A stretch of 64,000 nt of DNA from Ulva prolifera (taxonomy: Eukaryota > Chlorophyta > Ulvophyceae > Ulvales > Ulvaceae). The notes below the pieces were generated by a model. It made no database searches, was not told where the DNA came from, and saw nothing but the letters and a program-made list of their open reading frames with translations. The position numbers were made by a program, and so were the translations under genes. Where the stretch lies: NCBI GenBank assembly GCA_023078555.1, contig CM041203.1, positions 1,507,481 to 1,571,480 on the forward strand, read 5' to 3'. Numbering within the stretch: the first letter of the stretch is position 1; every line of letters begins with the position of its first letter. This document shows, in pieces, positions 35,105-47,952 of the stretch.

Positions 35105-37437
35105 TCACAGCGCAAACGCGTCCGCGTAGTCCGGGAGGGGGCGGCCGTGCAGCAGCTGCGCGGCGAGCTCCGCGGTGCTGAGGGCCATCGTCAGGCCGGA
35201 GCCCTCGTGGCCGGCCGCCATCACGAGGCCGGCGCAGCCCGGCACGCGGCCGATGTACGGCTGCCCGCGGCTGCTCGCGGGCCGCGGGCCGCTGCGTGTG
35301 CGGGCGGCTGCGGCGGCGCCGCGCAGGTGGGGGCCCAGGGCGGGCAGGAAGCGGCAAGCCTCCTCCACGATCGCCGCCGCGACCGCCGCCTCGTCCACAC
35401 TCGCCATCGACGAACACTCATGCCATGAACTGCCTGTAGCGCGAGACAGAGGTGCTTGAAGAGGGCCGCATTGGCCTCGATGGTGCGCGTATACGGCAGC
35501 ATGAAATGTGCCGGACAGACGATTTCAATGGGCACTGGCCTGCCAAACATGCATGCACATCATGCATGCCGCCCTGACACACGAATTCGGTCACAGTGTG
35601 CGAGGACTCCGCAACATGTCTAATACACCTGTAACAATGCTCCAGGTGTCCGCGGGAAGACACCCCAGGAACACCAGACAGTACACGGGCGATCTGTGCA
35701 GCTGTGCGTGTGGCTTGGGGGTGCGGCGAACCTAGAAGCAGGCTGCCACTGGAGCTGGTGCACGCTGTGAAGGACACGTCATCCGAACCTTCCGGAACGC
35801 TCCGCACCGGCGGTGGCGCAAGCGCGGCCCCGTCCTCCGGCGCCGCCGCCACCGCCCGCCCCATGAGTGACACGTCCATCGTGCCGTGCCGCAGCGGCGG
35901 CGTGCCGTCAGGGTACGGCACCTCCAGCAGCATCCCCCAGCGCGTGCGCAGCAGCTCGAGGTAGTACCGATCATAGAAGCTGTCGACCATGAGCTGTGCC
36001 GACGCGCAGCCCATCGCGATGACCGCTCCCTTCCTGCATGCTGCGTGCTGCGTGCTGCGTGAGATGCGCGCTGGGGGCATGGTGCCGCGCGGCTGCTGTG
36101 GCCTCCGTCTCGAGCATGCGTGCATGCGATTCATGCATGCGTCTCCCCGCATTAGACAAATAATCAAGATCAGAAACTTCCAGCCCTCAGCTATGGCAGG
36201 GTAGGCTGAGGTCCCCGCGGTTTTCTGCATGCCAAGGTGGGGAGGGCGGCAAGGAGCAGCTACAAGGTGCTGCTCCTGGCTGGCGGGGATGGAAGGCTGC
36301 ACTAGTGTACCGGGTTGGGCCTGTGTCCGGTAGCTAAGGCTGCATGGGCTGCGATACGGGTGTAAACCGTGGATGCATGCCGGGCTGTGAACGCATGAGC
36401 AGCAGATCAAGCGGCGGCCACGCACATGGTGCGGACTTTGCCGCCAGAGGTGATGACGCTCGCGCACGCCCCGGAGCAGCAGTCCATCGCGATGTGATGC
36501 ACCCGGCAGCTGAAGTGCATGTGGAAGCGGCCACCGGCGGCGCCGAGGTCGTGGCACCGCTGCAGCAAGTACTCGCTGGCACTGCGGGCGTCGAGCTGGA
36601 AGTCTGTGGCCACACGCAGGCCGGCGCCGGTGTCTGGCACGTGGAGCAGCGGCTCGAGGTCCGCACACTGCGCGGGGGTGAGCATGGCGGCGTCGATGCC
36701 TTCTGCGGAGAGCTCAGCGGCGCGCTGCTCCAGCATGCATGCGGTCTCGGCGTCACGGCTGATGACGAGGCTGCCTTGGGGAGTGAACTTTTTCCCGAGT
36801 GACCTGCAGCAGTGACTACTTGAGGCAGGTGATATGCGTTACTAACACGATTGATATTTGTTTGAAGTGTGGGCAAGGAGAGGGGGAGGGTTGGTGCGGA
36901 AGCAGTGACCCGACATCGACATCAGCTCCTTGAAAAAGCATATGCGAATGCAGCGAGTGCTTGCTGAGCAAACGTACGCATCTACAGAGCCAGCTTCTGC
37001 TTCCCATAGAGCAGCTCCTCGCGCTGCTAGCCTCCACATGTCGACGTTTCTGGGGTCTCGGTGGCCCATCCAGACGTAGCTGCACGCACACTTCTCGTGA
37101 ACAGGCCGAGAATGGCGGTTCGACACCGCAGAGAGACGCTGTGAATCGTAAAGTACCCTTGACCTGCGCCAGTGGCAGCTCCTGTAGCTTGCGAGCATAG
37201 CTCGTCCGCCTGTTCTACGACTGTGACCGAGGCGTTCGGGTCGCTCTGCAGCAACTCCCTCGCGCACGCGAGGCCGATGATCCCCGCGCCAAGAACCACA
37301 AAGTCGGTATCACACTGTTCGAATTTCTGCGCGCTGACTCTACTCTGGCGTGCAGCATCGGCTCGGGCGTGCAGTGCTCTGCCGCGGGCGTAAGCGTAAC
37401 GGAGGCCAAACGCAGCAACCATAGCACCGGCAGTCAC
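35105..37437 (-). CDS. FAD-dependent oxidoreductase (DAO family), copy A
   Basis: Five exons on the minus strand: 37437-37157, 37079-36978, 36803-36426, 36033-35732 and 35433-35105, giving 463 residues, phases 2, 2, 2, 1. The fold is the D-amino-acid-oxidase/glycine-oxidase type. VVLGAGIIGLACARELL is the FAD Rossmann motif (GxGxxG at 50-55). It is followed by GATGAGQG/YVWMGHRDP, GSLVISRD, PDTGAGLRVATDFQLDARSA, AMGCASAQLM, LRHGTMD and the C-terminal RGQPYIGRVPGCAGLVMAAG plus HEGSGLTMALSTAEL. Blocks and order match plant At5g48440. The first 40 residues are Arg/Ala-rich and could target an organelle. Substrate is unknown. At the last junction the protein reads SSWHECSS where copy B has SSRHECSS; plants have Arg here, so the Trp is unusual. 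It lies in tandem with copy B 845 bp upstream. Confidence 0.82.
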
Positions 37438-38281
37438 TGATATCGACTTACAGTAGCATGAAGCCGTCGTTGGATGCTATTTCATAGCTCGAGGCACGGC
37501 CAGCGCTGCTGCAGGCAGCGTGGAGGAGGTACAGGTCAACGAAAGTGTTCACGCAATGTTGGCATAGGAGGCTCCGCCGCGCAGACAGGTTCAGGCAACC
37601 ACACATCGAGTTACAAAGAGACCGGCAAATGCCGACAAAGTCTTTCAAATCTCACCTCCGCTTCTGCGTGGATTCCAGCGACACCTCAATGTTATTAGCC
37701 ACGTCGAAATGCATGGGAGCAGCATCGTAGGCTGAATGCTGGCGCCTCGCCGAGCAGGCGTGCGCTTATCAGCATACACGCACACACTCCAACATCATGT
37801 GCGGAAGGGCAACACCTGCGAGCGGGAAGGAGGTGAAACTCTCCCGACGTCGCGGCGTGTACAGGTCCTCCTCGACAGCCGTTGAAAAACGGTCAAATGC
37901 ACCATCTCGATGCAAACGCAAGAAGCTCCGCAACTCTCGCCCGCACCTCCGACAGCACACTGCGCGAATGTACCGTCGCCAGCCATCACAATTGTGTGCA
38001 CACCTAGGGAGCACATGGCTCTTTATGTTGGCTGCAAATCCCTCAAGCATGCATGGCATATCGCGGCCACACCGCCTAGCCCGCAGCCGCCGCCATTGCA
38101 TGCCCCTTGCCCAGACGCCGGCCTCTCCACATCATCCCAGCAGCACTTGCCGCCGGCGGCCCCTCAGCATAGCATGGCATATACATCACCCGTCTCCGCC
38201 ACAGCACTCGATCAACGATCCATGCACGACATGCTCAGCAGACGTCTCCTGGCTCATGCGCGTGCGGGCCGCAAGCGCAGG
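37438..38281. other. Spacer between tandem paralogues
   Basis: This stretch holds the 3' flank of copy B and the promoter of copy A. A plus-strand frame starting MCGRATPASGK at 37797 recalls the start of SRAP proteins, but the rest does not fit and it is not called. No repeat was recognised. Confidence 0.35.
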
Positions 38282-40716
38282 TCAAATCGCAAACGCGTCC
38301 GCGTAGTCCGGGAGGGGGCGGCCGTGCAGCAGCTGCACGGCAAGCTCTGCGGTGCTGAGGGCCATCGTCAGGCCGGAGCCCTCGTGGCCGGCCGCCATCA
38401 CGAGGCCGGCGCAGCCCGGCACGCGGCCGATGTACGGCTGCCCACGGCTGCTCGCGGGGCGGGGGCCGCTGCGCGTGCGTGCGGCTGCGGTGGCGCCGCG
38501 CAGGTGGGGGCCCAGGGCGGGCAGGAAGCGGCAGGCCTCCTCCACGATCGCCTCCGCCACCGCCGCCTCGTCCACACTCGCCATCGACGAACACTCGTGC
38601 CTCGAGCTCCCTGTAGACACCAAGTAAGTTACTTGAAGTAACCCATGCTCTCTCACGCGTGGCACCACGCACACTGATGCGAGATCACAGACGCGTGAGC
38701 GACAAGAGCCAACGCAACAGCAGAGCGCTACAGCAAGGGCGCTCTAGCCATGGCATGGCTCACAGGGAGGCTGCAGCAAGAAGAACACGGCGCAACGCTG
38801 CGCGCCGCGGTGTGCAATGATCCGGCCAATGCATGATCACAGCAGCGGCAGTCTGCCAGTGCGTCACACAACGCACCCAGCAGCAGGTTCCCATCGAGAC
38901 TTGTGCACGCGGTGAAGGTGATATCTTCCACTCCCCCCGCCGCAGTCACCGCGCCCCCTCCCCCGCCCCTGTCCGTGGGGGCCTGCGCCTTGTAATGAGA
39001 CATGTACGACATATCCATCGTGCCGTGCCGCAGCGGCGCCATGCCGTCAGGGTACGGCACCTCCAGCAGCAGCCCCCAGCGCTTGCGCAGCAGCTGCGCG
39101 TAGTGCTGGTCGTAGAAACTGTCCGCGATGACTTGTGCCGACGCGCAGCCCATCGCGATCACCGCGCCCTTCCTGCATGCCGCGTGCTGTGTGCTGTGGT
39201 GCAAAGGGGGCCTGGTGGCACTCCGGCAGCTCGGGGACACGAGCGGCGCTGACCTCTCTTGCGGAGTTCGAGTTTGATGGGATCGGGCGCTGCAGATGTG
39301 ATGCAATCGGGTGCTGTACACGTCACATTGAAGCCTGACGTCGATCAGGGGTAACGAGTTTAGAAAAATGGACAAATCGGACGGACGGACGCTTCGGGCG
39401 CAGGAGCTGGTAATCAATGCGCACTGCTGCTGCTGGTGTCGTTGTCTGTTCAAAGCTTGGAGGCAATGCGGGCGTCGTGCTGCGTGGTGCGGAGGTGCCT
39501 CCGCTGGCAACGTGCAGCGCTGAGCGAGGCAGCACTGCATCTAGAAGAGAGGCTCCATGCACCGTGCATGTGCGGCAGGCAGCATGCTCGTAGCTAGATA
39601 CCTGGTTAGATGGCACAAGCAGCCCCTGATCCTTGATCCGCAGAATCGGATAAAAATAACGTACATACACACGGACATGCAACGTCCTTCGTGCCATCGG
39701 CTGCAGCCGGAAGCAGCACCGGCCACGCGTGGGCGTGCCGGAGCTAGAGGGCGCACTCAGCGATGACGTCGCCGCGGGATGTCGTGACGCCAGAGACGCC
39801 TCCCGTGCAGCAGTCCATTGCGATCCGGCCGACAGTGCACCCAAACCGCACTCTGAAGCGGTTCCGGGCTGCACCGAGCTCCTCACAGCATTGCAGCAGG
39901 TAGGCACTCGCACTGCGGGCGTCGATCTGGAAGTCGCCGGCCACGCGTAGGCCAGCTCCGGTGTCGGGGATGTGGAGCAGCGGCTCGAGCTCAGTGCACT
40001 GCTCGGGACTGAGGACGTCGGCTGCGATGCCCTCGCTGGAGAGCTCTGCTGCACGCTGCTGCAGCAAGGCTGTGGCCCCAGGGTCACGGCTGATGATGAG
40101 GCTGCCCTGAGGCATGTACCCGAGGCGGTTTGGCCTGCAGGATGCTTGAGTGTTGACCAGCGGATGTCCATATTGTGCTCGAGGTAGCAGAGGTGTTATG
40201 CCTGGAGCACACCTGGCCAGGGCTGCGGTCTCGTCCTTCCACAAAGCCACGCCTCTGGCTGCGAGCTTCCAGATGGCATCGTTCTTGGGGTCGCGATGGC
40301 CCATCCAGATGTACCTGCAGCGGCGACAGCCAGTACGTGTGGCCAGTATGAGTGGCTCACGGCAGGTTTGAAATTTTGGCAAGATGAGAGCCTGGACGCG
40401 AAACGCACCCCTGGCCTGCACCGGTAGCAGTAGTTGTATTTTGCAGATGGAGCCGGCTGTCTGCGCCATTGCTGTTTGAGGTGTTGAAGGCAGGCTCTGC
40501 TTGCTCCAGCACGGTCACTGACGCCTCGGGGTCGGATTGCAGCAAAGCACGAGCACAAGAGAGGCCTATAATTCCAGCACCGAGGACCACATAGTCGCTG
40601 CGTATGGTTTCACCCGGAGCAGCACTGTGCGCTCTGACAGCTCTCCTTCGTCCAGACAAACGACCGCACGCTGGCCGCTGTACAACACCACAGCGCGGTG
40701 GCGCCACAGCCTTCAT
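38282..40716 (-). CDS. FAD-dependent oxidoreductase (DAO family), copy B
   Basis: Five exons on the minus strand: 40716-40409, 40314-40213, 40134-39757, 39172-38877 and 38610-38282, giving 470 residues. Exons 2, 3 and 5 have exactly the lengths of copy A (102, 378 and 329 nt), and all junction phases agree, so the two are tandem duplicates. The FAD motif is YVVLGAGIIGLSCARALL (GxGxxG at 46-51), followed by ATGAGQG/YIWMGHRDP, GSLIISRDPGATALLQQR, AMGCASAQVIADSFYDQHY, SRHECSSM and HEGSGLTMALSTAEL. Exon 1 has an extra 13 or so residues (FNTSNSNGADSRLHLQNTT region) just before GAGQG, absent from copy A. The N-terminus (RRRAVRAHS) is basic and transit-like. The function is inferred from the plant At5g48440 family; the substrate is unknown. 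Confidence 0.82.
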
Positions 40717-41244
40717 GCAGCGTTCCTCAGTTACCTCGTTCGATTAGTGCAAGCGAAGAGGGCTACAAGGTGTGCGTGTGCTGGAAGGAATCTGCGCATA
40801 GGCACACGAATCGGCCGCTAGTTAGGTTCGACGCTATGCGTGTATGGAATGGAGACAAGTCGCAGGGCGGGACGAAAAGGCACGACTGTCATGCACATCG
40901 TGGGTTATCGTCAACCGCTACTATACGTGCTGATTTATGTTGCAAGGCCGATCGCATGGTCATGACCAGGGCTGGATCCGCGACAGTGCCGGTGAGCTTG
41001 CGTGTGCTTCATGCACACGCCTTGCACGGCTCTCCAACGCTTTAGCGTAGAAGACCTCTCGGCGGTGCACCTGAAGCACAGCTGCTCGACTGTAGTATGG
41101 GACATTCGGAAGCAACGGTTCTTCGCCTGCGGCCGTCGCTTGTAGTTGCTATGCTTACTCTCGTGAATTCAATCGTCCTGCTGCGATGGTGCCCGGCACA
41201 GTGTCCTTTGATCGCTGCATCCAGACACAACACATAAGGTAGTC
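40717..41244. promoter_or_regulatory. Divergent intergenic region
   Basis: This is the head-to-head spacer between FAD-oxidoreductase copy B (minus) and TTI1 (plus). It should contain both promoters; I recognised no motif. Confidence 0.3.
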
Positions 41245-44200
41245 ATGAAGAGCAAGCCGTCAGATGAGCAGCGCGCTGTGTTTATCACGCTGCAGCCCAT
41301 CCTCCAGCAGCTGCTGCAGGCAGCAAACGACCCGGACCGGCTGTGCGTGCTGCTGAAGACATTCACCGACCTCCTGAAGAGCACTCCATTCCTGCGACTG
41401 CATCTGCAATCATGCTTCGACTACGTCTGGCTCCCGTTCCAGTACATGCTGGCCTCTGTCGCACACACACGCAAGCTTCGAGACCTGCCACCGAAGCCAT
41501 CCGCTCAGGCCTCCGCCCCAGTACCAGCCATCGCGTCGCAGCTCGTCGCAGAGAAGGCAATGCAGTCCATTCAGGCGATCCTCGAGGTCGCAGGTCCCGC
41601 CGAGCTCTCCGCACTGCTGACCATTCTGACACCACTGGCAGAGCTCACCCACCTGGACCCAGCCACCAGCAACGAACACATCATGCTCAGCGTCCTCGCC
41701 AGCGTCTCCGCCATCCTCGCACGTATCTCAGCAGCTCTCCAGAGTCCACAGCCTTCTGCGCCCGAAACGCGGGCCTCCTGGGCGGTCACTGCAGGGCTGC
41801 TGTTCCATGGCCTGCTTAACACCACAGAAGCAGAACGGGCAGGCACAGGCTTCGGTGCGTCGCAGCTACTACCACAACTACGACCTTTTCATCTCGCTCT
41901 CCTCCTCTCTCAGCCTCGGTAGAGCTCCCCGATAGCAGCACGGACCATGCGCTTGAACGCAGCTCGTGCGCCACAACACAACAATGCACACCAGTCGCAT
42001 CTTGTCTAGCTCACGTGCAGATGTACCGCCCGTGCAGGAGCGCCGAAGCTTGCAACCGCAGCTCTACGAGCCACAGACGCAGTCGTGCAAGCCCTGCGCA
42101 CCCAGCCGGACCGTGTTGCCTTCTACCTACCGGGCCTGGTCTCCAAAACCACAGCCCTCCTCTCGCAGTCCCCGTCCAGCCTCCCGCCCAGCGCCCACAC
42201 CGCTGCGTGCTGCGTGCTGCGCTCCGTGCTCAGCATCACGCTGGACCCGGCCACGCTGCCGTCCGGAACGCTCCGGGCCGCCGAGTCCGCCGGCGCACCC
42301 GCCGGCGGTGTAGCCACCCCTCCGGACACTCCGAACACGCCCCTCGCAGCGTTGAGAGCGCTCGCACGCGCCGGCGGCACGGGCCCCCCGGCGCAGCCGC
42401 CGGGCGCCGAGGCCGCTGCGGCAGCTGCGGCAGCTGCGCCCGCGGCAGCGGCGCCTGCGGAGGCTTTTGCCTGTGATCGGGATGCCGCCTGGCTGCGCGA
42501 TACCACAGCCACGCTGCAATCGCGGCTGGAGGCCGCACTCGCCGCGCTGCGGTGCCGCAGGAGTCCGAAGACCCGCGCAGCGTCCGCCGCGCTGGCCACA
42601 GCAGCCCTCCGCCGCTGCGCCGGCCCCCTCGGCCCCCCCATCACCCTCCTCCTCATGCGCCACGTGCTGCTGCTCTCCGCAGACTCCGCTCAGGCGGTGT
42701 CTGAGCCATGCATGGATCTCATGCATGAGGCCGCGACAGCGGACGGTGGCGGGGGGTGGGTGCGGCGCGCGGCCGCGCAGATCAAAGCGCAATGCATCGT
42801 GAGCCTGCGCCGCGCAGAGGCGTTGCTAGAGGTGGAGCTGCAGGAGTGCTGTCGGTCGCTGGCTGCCGCGATTCGCGCGCAGCCACCGGGGGACGCTGTG
42901 CAAGAGGGCCCGGGCGCGCTGCTGGGCCTCGTTGGGCGGCTGCTGGAGGTGGACGTCGCTGCCGCAGAATTGTGGCTACAGGGGCACAGTGGCGTAGGGG
43001 CGCCCGGGGGTGGCGCTTTGGTCGCGCGGTCAGCGCAGGGCCCGGCCACGGCGGTGCAGAGCCTGCTGACGTCCGCGTTGGCCGGTGACGCGGCGTCGCC
43101 AGGTGCAGATGGTGGGGAGGGGGATGCGCAGGGGTTGGCAGCTGCGACGGCGGCAAAGGCAGCTGCAGCGGCTGCGCTGGCGAGTGTGCCGAGTGGATCT
43201 GGTGGGGACATGCCACCGGGCTTGAAGCTTGTGCAAACTGAGCAGGCGTTTCGGGCGGTGGAAGGCGTGGGCCGTGCTGTGGGCTGGGCGTGCTCCGCGC
43301 TGGCCGGAGCGCCCAGGGACGGGGGGCCTGGGGACGGGGGGGCCGCGGCAGTGGCGGCTGTCGACTCGGTGCGGGTCAGGGTGGAGGACGCGGTGCCGGC
43401 GTGGCGCCAAGGCGACGGTGCGGCTCTGAGCGCGACCAGCCACAGTGCTGTGTGCTGTGCGCTGTGCGCTGCAATCAATGCACGAAGCATGACGGCTCGG
43501 TGAGGATGCTGCAGAGTGGCAGGACTCCGAGCTCAACTGCTAGTCGTCCTGTCCAGCCCTGCAGCGGTGTACGCTGTACCGTAAACCCCTAGCGCATCGC
43601 GATTTTTCAACATGTCTGTCCGTATGTGTGCTGATTGATGTGGGATCACAGCTACTTGCATGGGCCGTATCGCCTTCAGACTGTGTTCGGAGTGTGTCAT
43701 CCTGGCAGCCCTCCGCTTTCGCTTCAACGCGTTGCCTGCTGGTGAAGCACAAACCTGCCTTGCATGGGTGCCTGTCACCGTGCTGTGCGAGCTATGACGT
43801 GCACTGGGGTCATGCTGCGCCGCCGTTCCACAGCACGCAGTCATCAGCGCGGCCGTCGACCTGATTCGCGCGGGTGTGGCTACAGGTGATACGACGCTCA
43901 CAGAGGGGCTCCTGCAGCAGGCGCAGGCTCTGGGCTCCTGGGTGGCGTTCGTGCGAGGCTGTGCAGCACAGCACACAGCACAGCACGCAGCACGACACGT
44001 CGACTCATCGGAGGTGCGTGCCCCTCGCGCGTGCGCGCACTGCCACGGTAGCCAAGCATTAACTTGGTCTGGAGCAGAGCTGTAGGTCCATGTGCAAGGA
44101 CGTGTGTTAGGGTTCTGACGGCCAAAGTGCATGCTGCGGCGTGCTGTGGCGTGCTGTGGCGAGGTGTGTGTGCGGTGCAGGGGGAGAATGGCAAGGGCGC

Positions 44201-46697
44201 GGTGGCTGCAGGGGGCAGCAAGCCTCAGGCCGGCGGGGGGGGTCAGGATGCCAGCGCAGACGGCCGGGGAGAGGAGGAAGGGGGGGCTCCAGACAATAGC
44301 GGAAGCGGCAGCGGCAGCGCTGCAGATGCGCTGTGGAGCGTGCTGCGCCTTGGTACGCGCAGCATAGTCAGCGCAGCATCCAAGGCACGCCCCGTCTTCT
44401 TGTCATGCATGATGTGTGCCCATGCAAACGTTTCTTCTTCACCTGCGTTTCGCGACTACACCCATCTGCGGAAACCGTGCATGCATCGGCTGCTGGCTGG
44501 GGTTGATGCATGGAGAGCGGCTGTCGCACCATGGCTTCGTAATGCATGTGCTGACCATCGACAACGGCTTCCCTGCAGGCTCTGCAAGCGGGTGAGCAGG
44601 CAGTTGCCGCGCTTGATGCTGAAGAAGCCGATACGGCCGCCGCCGAGAACTGGCTGGCGGGCGGGCGCGAGCTTCGCACCGCGGCCGCCGTGCACGCACA
44701 TGCGTTCACCACCGCCATCGCCGCACTCGCATGCCACGCACCAGCCGCCGTCCGCGCGGACCCTGCCGTGCTGCGTGCTGCGCTGCTGCCCCTGCTGCAA
44801 TCCGCCGCCTCGGGCCCCCCGTTTGTCGTGGCCGAGACATCGTCGGCCCTCAGCGCCCTGTGCACATGTACGCTTTCGCATGCATGCAAGCCCCTGTGCT
44901 ATGTCCCTTCACCTTCCAGCCGGCATGTATGCATGGCGTACGGTTGCGAACAGTGCAAACACCACCACATCCCAGCCAAGACCTGTTGAGCCGTGTCTTG
45001 GCCGATGCCGTGCTGCCCCGCAGCAATGGTGCGCAGCTGCCAGCCGTTCAACAGGCGATGCAATCGCTCCAGCATTTGTGCGGCGACCGCGCTGAATCTG
45101 TGCAGGTCTCGACCACGAGAGCTGGCCGGAGCTCGTCAGCGCAAACCTGGACTACGTCGTGGATGGCCTCATGAGACAGATCCAGCAGCCAGACGTCTAC
45201 CCCCGTGCGCCGCACCTTCTCGCCGCCCTCTTCTCCTCCTCGCACGTCACCCGCGCGCTGCTCCCAGCGCTCGCCGAGCCCGCGGCGGCCGCCGTGCAGA
45301 ACCTCTCGATCCTCTCGCGTGCTGCGCACCCCCGCCACACCGCTGCCTACCTGCAAGCGCTGGCCCCTGTCGCGGCCGCAGCCGCGCAGGAGGGTGCTGC
45401 GCTCCGCGCGGCGGCCTCCGCCGCCGTCGCGGCCGTGCGGCAGCGCGCCGACGCGGCGGAAGCCGCCGCGCGCGGAGCGCGCAGCGCTCGGCTCGAGGCC
45501 GCCGCCGATGCAGCGGCCGGCAGCGGCGGCAGCGCGGAGGCGTACTTTGAAGCGTACAATCAAGGGGCCGGAGGAGAGGGGGAAGGGCCCGGGGGCAAGC
45601 TGCGGCTGACAGCCGAGGAGACTGCGGCGCTGGAGGCGCGGCGGTGGGCGACCTACTCTGCGGCGGAGCTCGCATCAAGCGTGTGCTCTGCGGCCGCGCC
45701 GCTGCTGGTGGCGGAAGACCTGCGGGTCGCGCTCGCAGCACACACCACGGTGACAGTGCGACGCCCGTGTCTCCATACCGTAGCCTCCCTCAGATCTTCA
45801 CAGCATTGCACTGCCGTCAGCAGTCACGCTTGACAGCTCGTCTTTCTCCGTGCTGTGCTGCGACGCGGTCGCAGCATGGCCCTCACCCGGCACATGACCT
45901 GATGCTGTAGAGAGGTCGCTACGATTGTGCTTCGCGCTTCTCCCATGCTGACTGTGCTGTGCTGAGCGTGCTGTGCTGAGCGTGGCGTGCTGGCGCAGGA
46001 GGCGCTTGTCGCGCTGTCGCATCTCACCGATGCGGACGACTTTGACGGCAGGGAGCTCGTCGAGGGGCTCGAGCTGAAGAACCTCGCGCCGCTTCCTGGC
46101 GAGCCGGAGCGGCTGCTGCCGCAAGTCCACGCCACGTGGGGGTTCATGGTTCCGGGCCTGCGGACGCGCGCAGAGGCTGCGCGGCTAGAGGCGGCGCTTC
46201 AGCTGCTCGTGCGAGTTGCGCAACTCGCTGGGGACTTCATCTTGCGGCGGTACAAGGCCGACGCGCTGCCCGCGCTGCGGCCGCTGCTGCGCGGAGCCGC
46301 GGCAGTCGGCGTGCGTGCCGCACAGGGTGGGGGGGCCATCACAGAGGGTGCCGCGGCCGGCACGGTTGCGCGCGGCCAGGACGCCGCGCTGCGTGCTATG
46401 GCCGCGATGTGCGAGGACCCACACAGCGCGGCGGTGGTCGCGGGGGGTATGGAGGTGGCGGGGGACACGGTGGCGGCGATGTGCGCTGCGGGGGCGCCGG
46501 CGTCGGCCGCGGCGGCGGTGCGGGCGCTCGCGCGGGTCGACGCCGATGCTGTGTGGCTACGAGTTCACAGAGCGGCGGAGCGAGCTGGGCCGCGGACGCG
46601 CGGCGCGTTTGAGCGGTTGCTGGCGGACATCGAGGCCTTGCCGGTGCCGTGGCATGGTCAATTCAGGCAGCGGTGTGGGGCGGTGGTAGTAGAGTAG
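41245..46697 (+). CDS. TTI1: TELO2-interacting protein 1 homologue (TTI1)
   Basis: A large HEAT-repeat protein of the TTT complex (TELO2-TTI1-TTI2), which helps fold PIKK kinases such as TOR and ATM. Exon 1 (41245-41854) starts MKSKPSDEQRAVFITLQPIL and joins 42038 as GFG-APKLATAALRATDAVV. Exon 2 runs to about 43420 with DAAWLRDTTATLQSRLEAAL and TLLLMRHVLLLSADSA. Later exons lie at 43886-43970, 44181-44352 (Gly/Ser/acidic linker), 44581-44867, about 44987-45100, about 45103-45740 (SANLDYVVDGLMRQIQQPDV, a strong TTI1 signature) and about 45999-46697 (LLPQVHATWGFMVPGLRTRA, GDFILRRYKADALPALRPLL). The stop is at 46697. Ala runs in exon 2 are low-complexity. The junction near 45.1 kb was not resolved in frame. 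Confidence 0.75.
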
Positions 46698-47952
46698 ACG
46701 CCCTGTGGCGATTTCCTTGTAGTTGGGAGGTGTATCAGGCATATTGATGACACGTGTGCATGTGTCATGGTGCTATTTGCTGCTATCAGCTCACGGTTCC
46801 CGGTGTGCTTCGATTCGGGCTCTGCCACGATCGGCAGACATGCACCAAAACATTAGATCTGCCACCTCAAGCGTTTACACATGATGCCGGGCAGGCATGT
46901 CAGCCATCATGACAAGAGCGGCAGGCCAAACGTCTCATGCTTCGTCACTCACATCTCAATTCACTTTGTCAATTGACCCGAACTTGGAGAGTTGAGGCAC
47001 TACTTTCGCAGCGTACAGACGCCAGTGCAGGCTTATCTTCCTCAGACATACTCCAGTGAGTTTCTACAAGTTGTCGCCAACACAACCCCACGGGCGGCTC
47101 CGTGCCAACGCAGCACGCACACCGTTCCACCGCCATAATCTGCGGGGCCCGCCTGGACTCTGTATAGTCTGCCGAGCGGCCAATGCCGCATATGCATGAG
47201 CCTTGTGTGCAGTACACTGAGCTCCAAACGTTCCTCCCGCCTCACCGCCCCTGTGGCTGTGGTTCATGGAGTAGGTACTCCCGCCGCGCACCCACCCGGC
47301 CCTGGCTGCCCGGACCGCTGTCCATTACACCAGCGCACACATCCACAGCCCTGCTACGACATCATGCCGCAATCTCTGCCAGCAGTCAGCAGCCGCATCT
47401 TGGACGGGGCTTGACAGCACGCCAGCTCAGACCGCCCCCCCGTCACAGGACGCAGCCTTGTTGCGTCCCGCACGGAGGGCATGGGACAAAGCACCGGCAG
47501 CCGGGCTCGCAGCAGAGGTACGGATGCGGGCTCCAAGCGGCAGGCCCGTGTCCATTGCCGTGCACCTCCATGCAACCGTATCGCTGCGGCCCGCGAGCTC
47601 TGGCACACCGCCGCCGTCAGCGGCTCAAGACTTCCGTCGGCTAAGCTCAGCTCGCCGGACCGGCTGACGTGAACGCACCCACCAGAGTGTGTCTGATACT
47701 TGACTGTCACGACGGTGAGCCGGCCCTGTGGGGGAGCATCATGCAGATTCTCTCCGTCGGCCTCGGGTCAACCCTCTCAGCGGCCGCTACTCCCGCATGA
47801 TTCCCGAGAGCCATCACAGCGACACACCGTCACCGTCGGAGCGCGTGGGCGCTCGATACGGATGGAGGCGCAAAACCCGTCGCCGGCTGCCCCCGTTTCA
47901 CGAGCAGCGTAGCTCCGGCAGCATTGCCATGTGAGCGCAGGCCCTCTGGGCA
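46698..47952. other. Intergenic between converging genes
   Basis: This stretch lies between the 3' ends of TTI1 (plus) and the CCDC97-like gene (minus). Open frames are short and lack motifs. No repeat or RNA gene was recognised. Confidence 0.4.

Noticed and set aside
37797-38306. Frame beginning MCGRATPASGK, like the start of an SRAP (HMCES/YedK) protein
   Set aside because: Only the first four residues fit; later SRAP motifs are absent and the frame runs into the antisense of FAD-oxidoreductase copy B.
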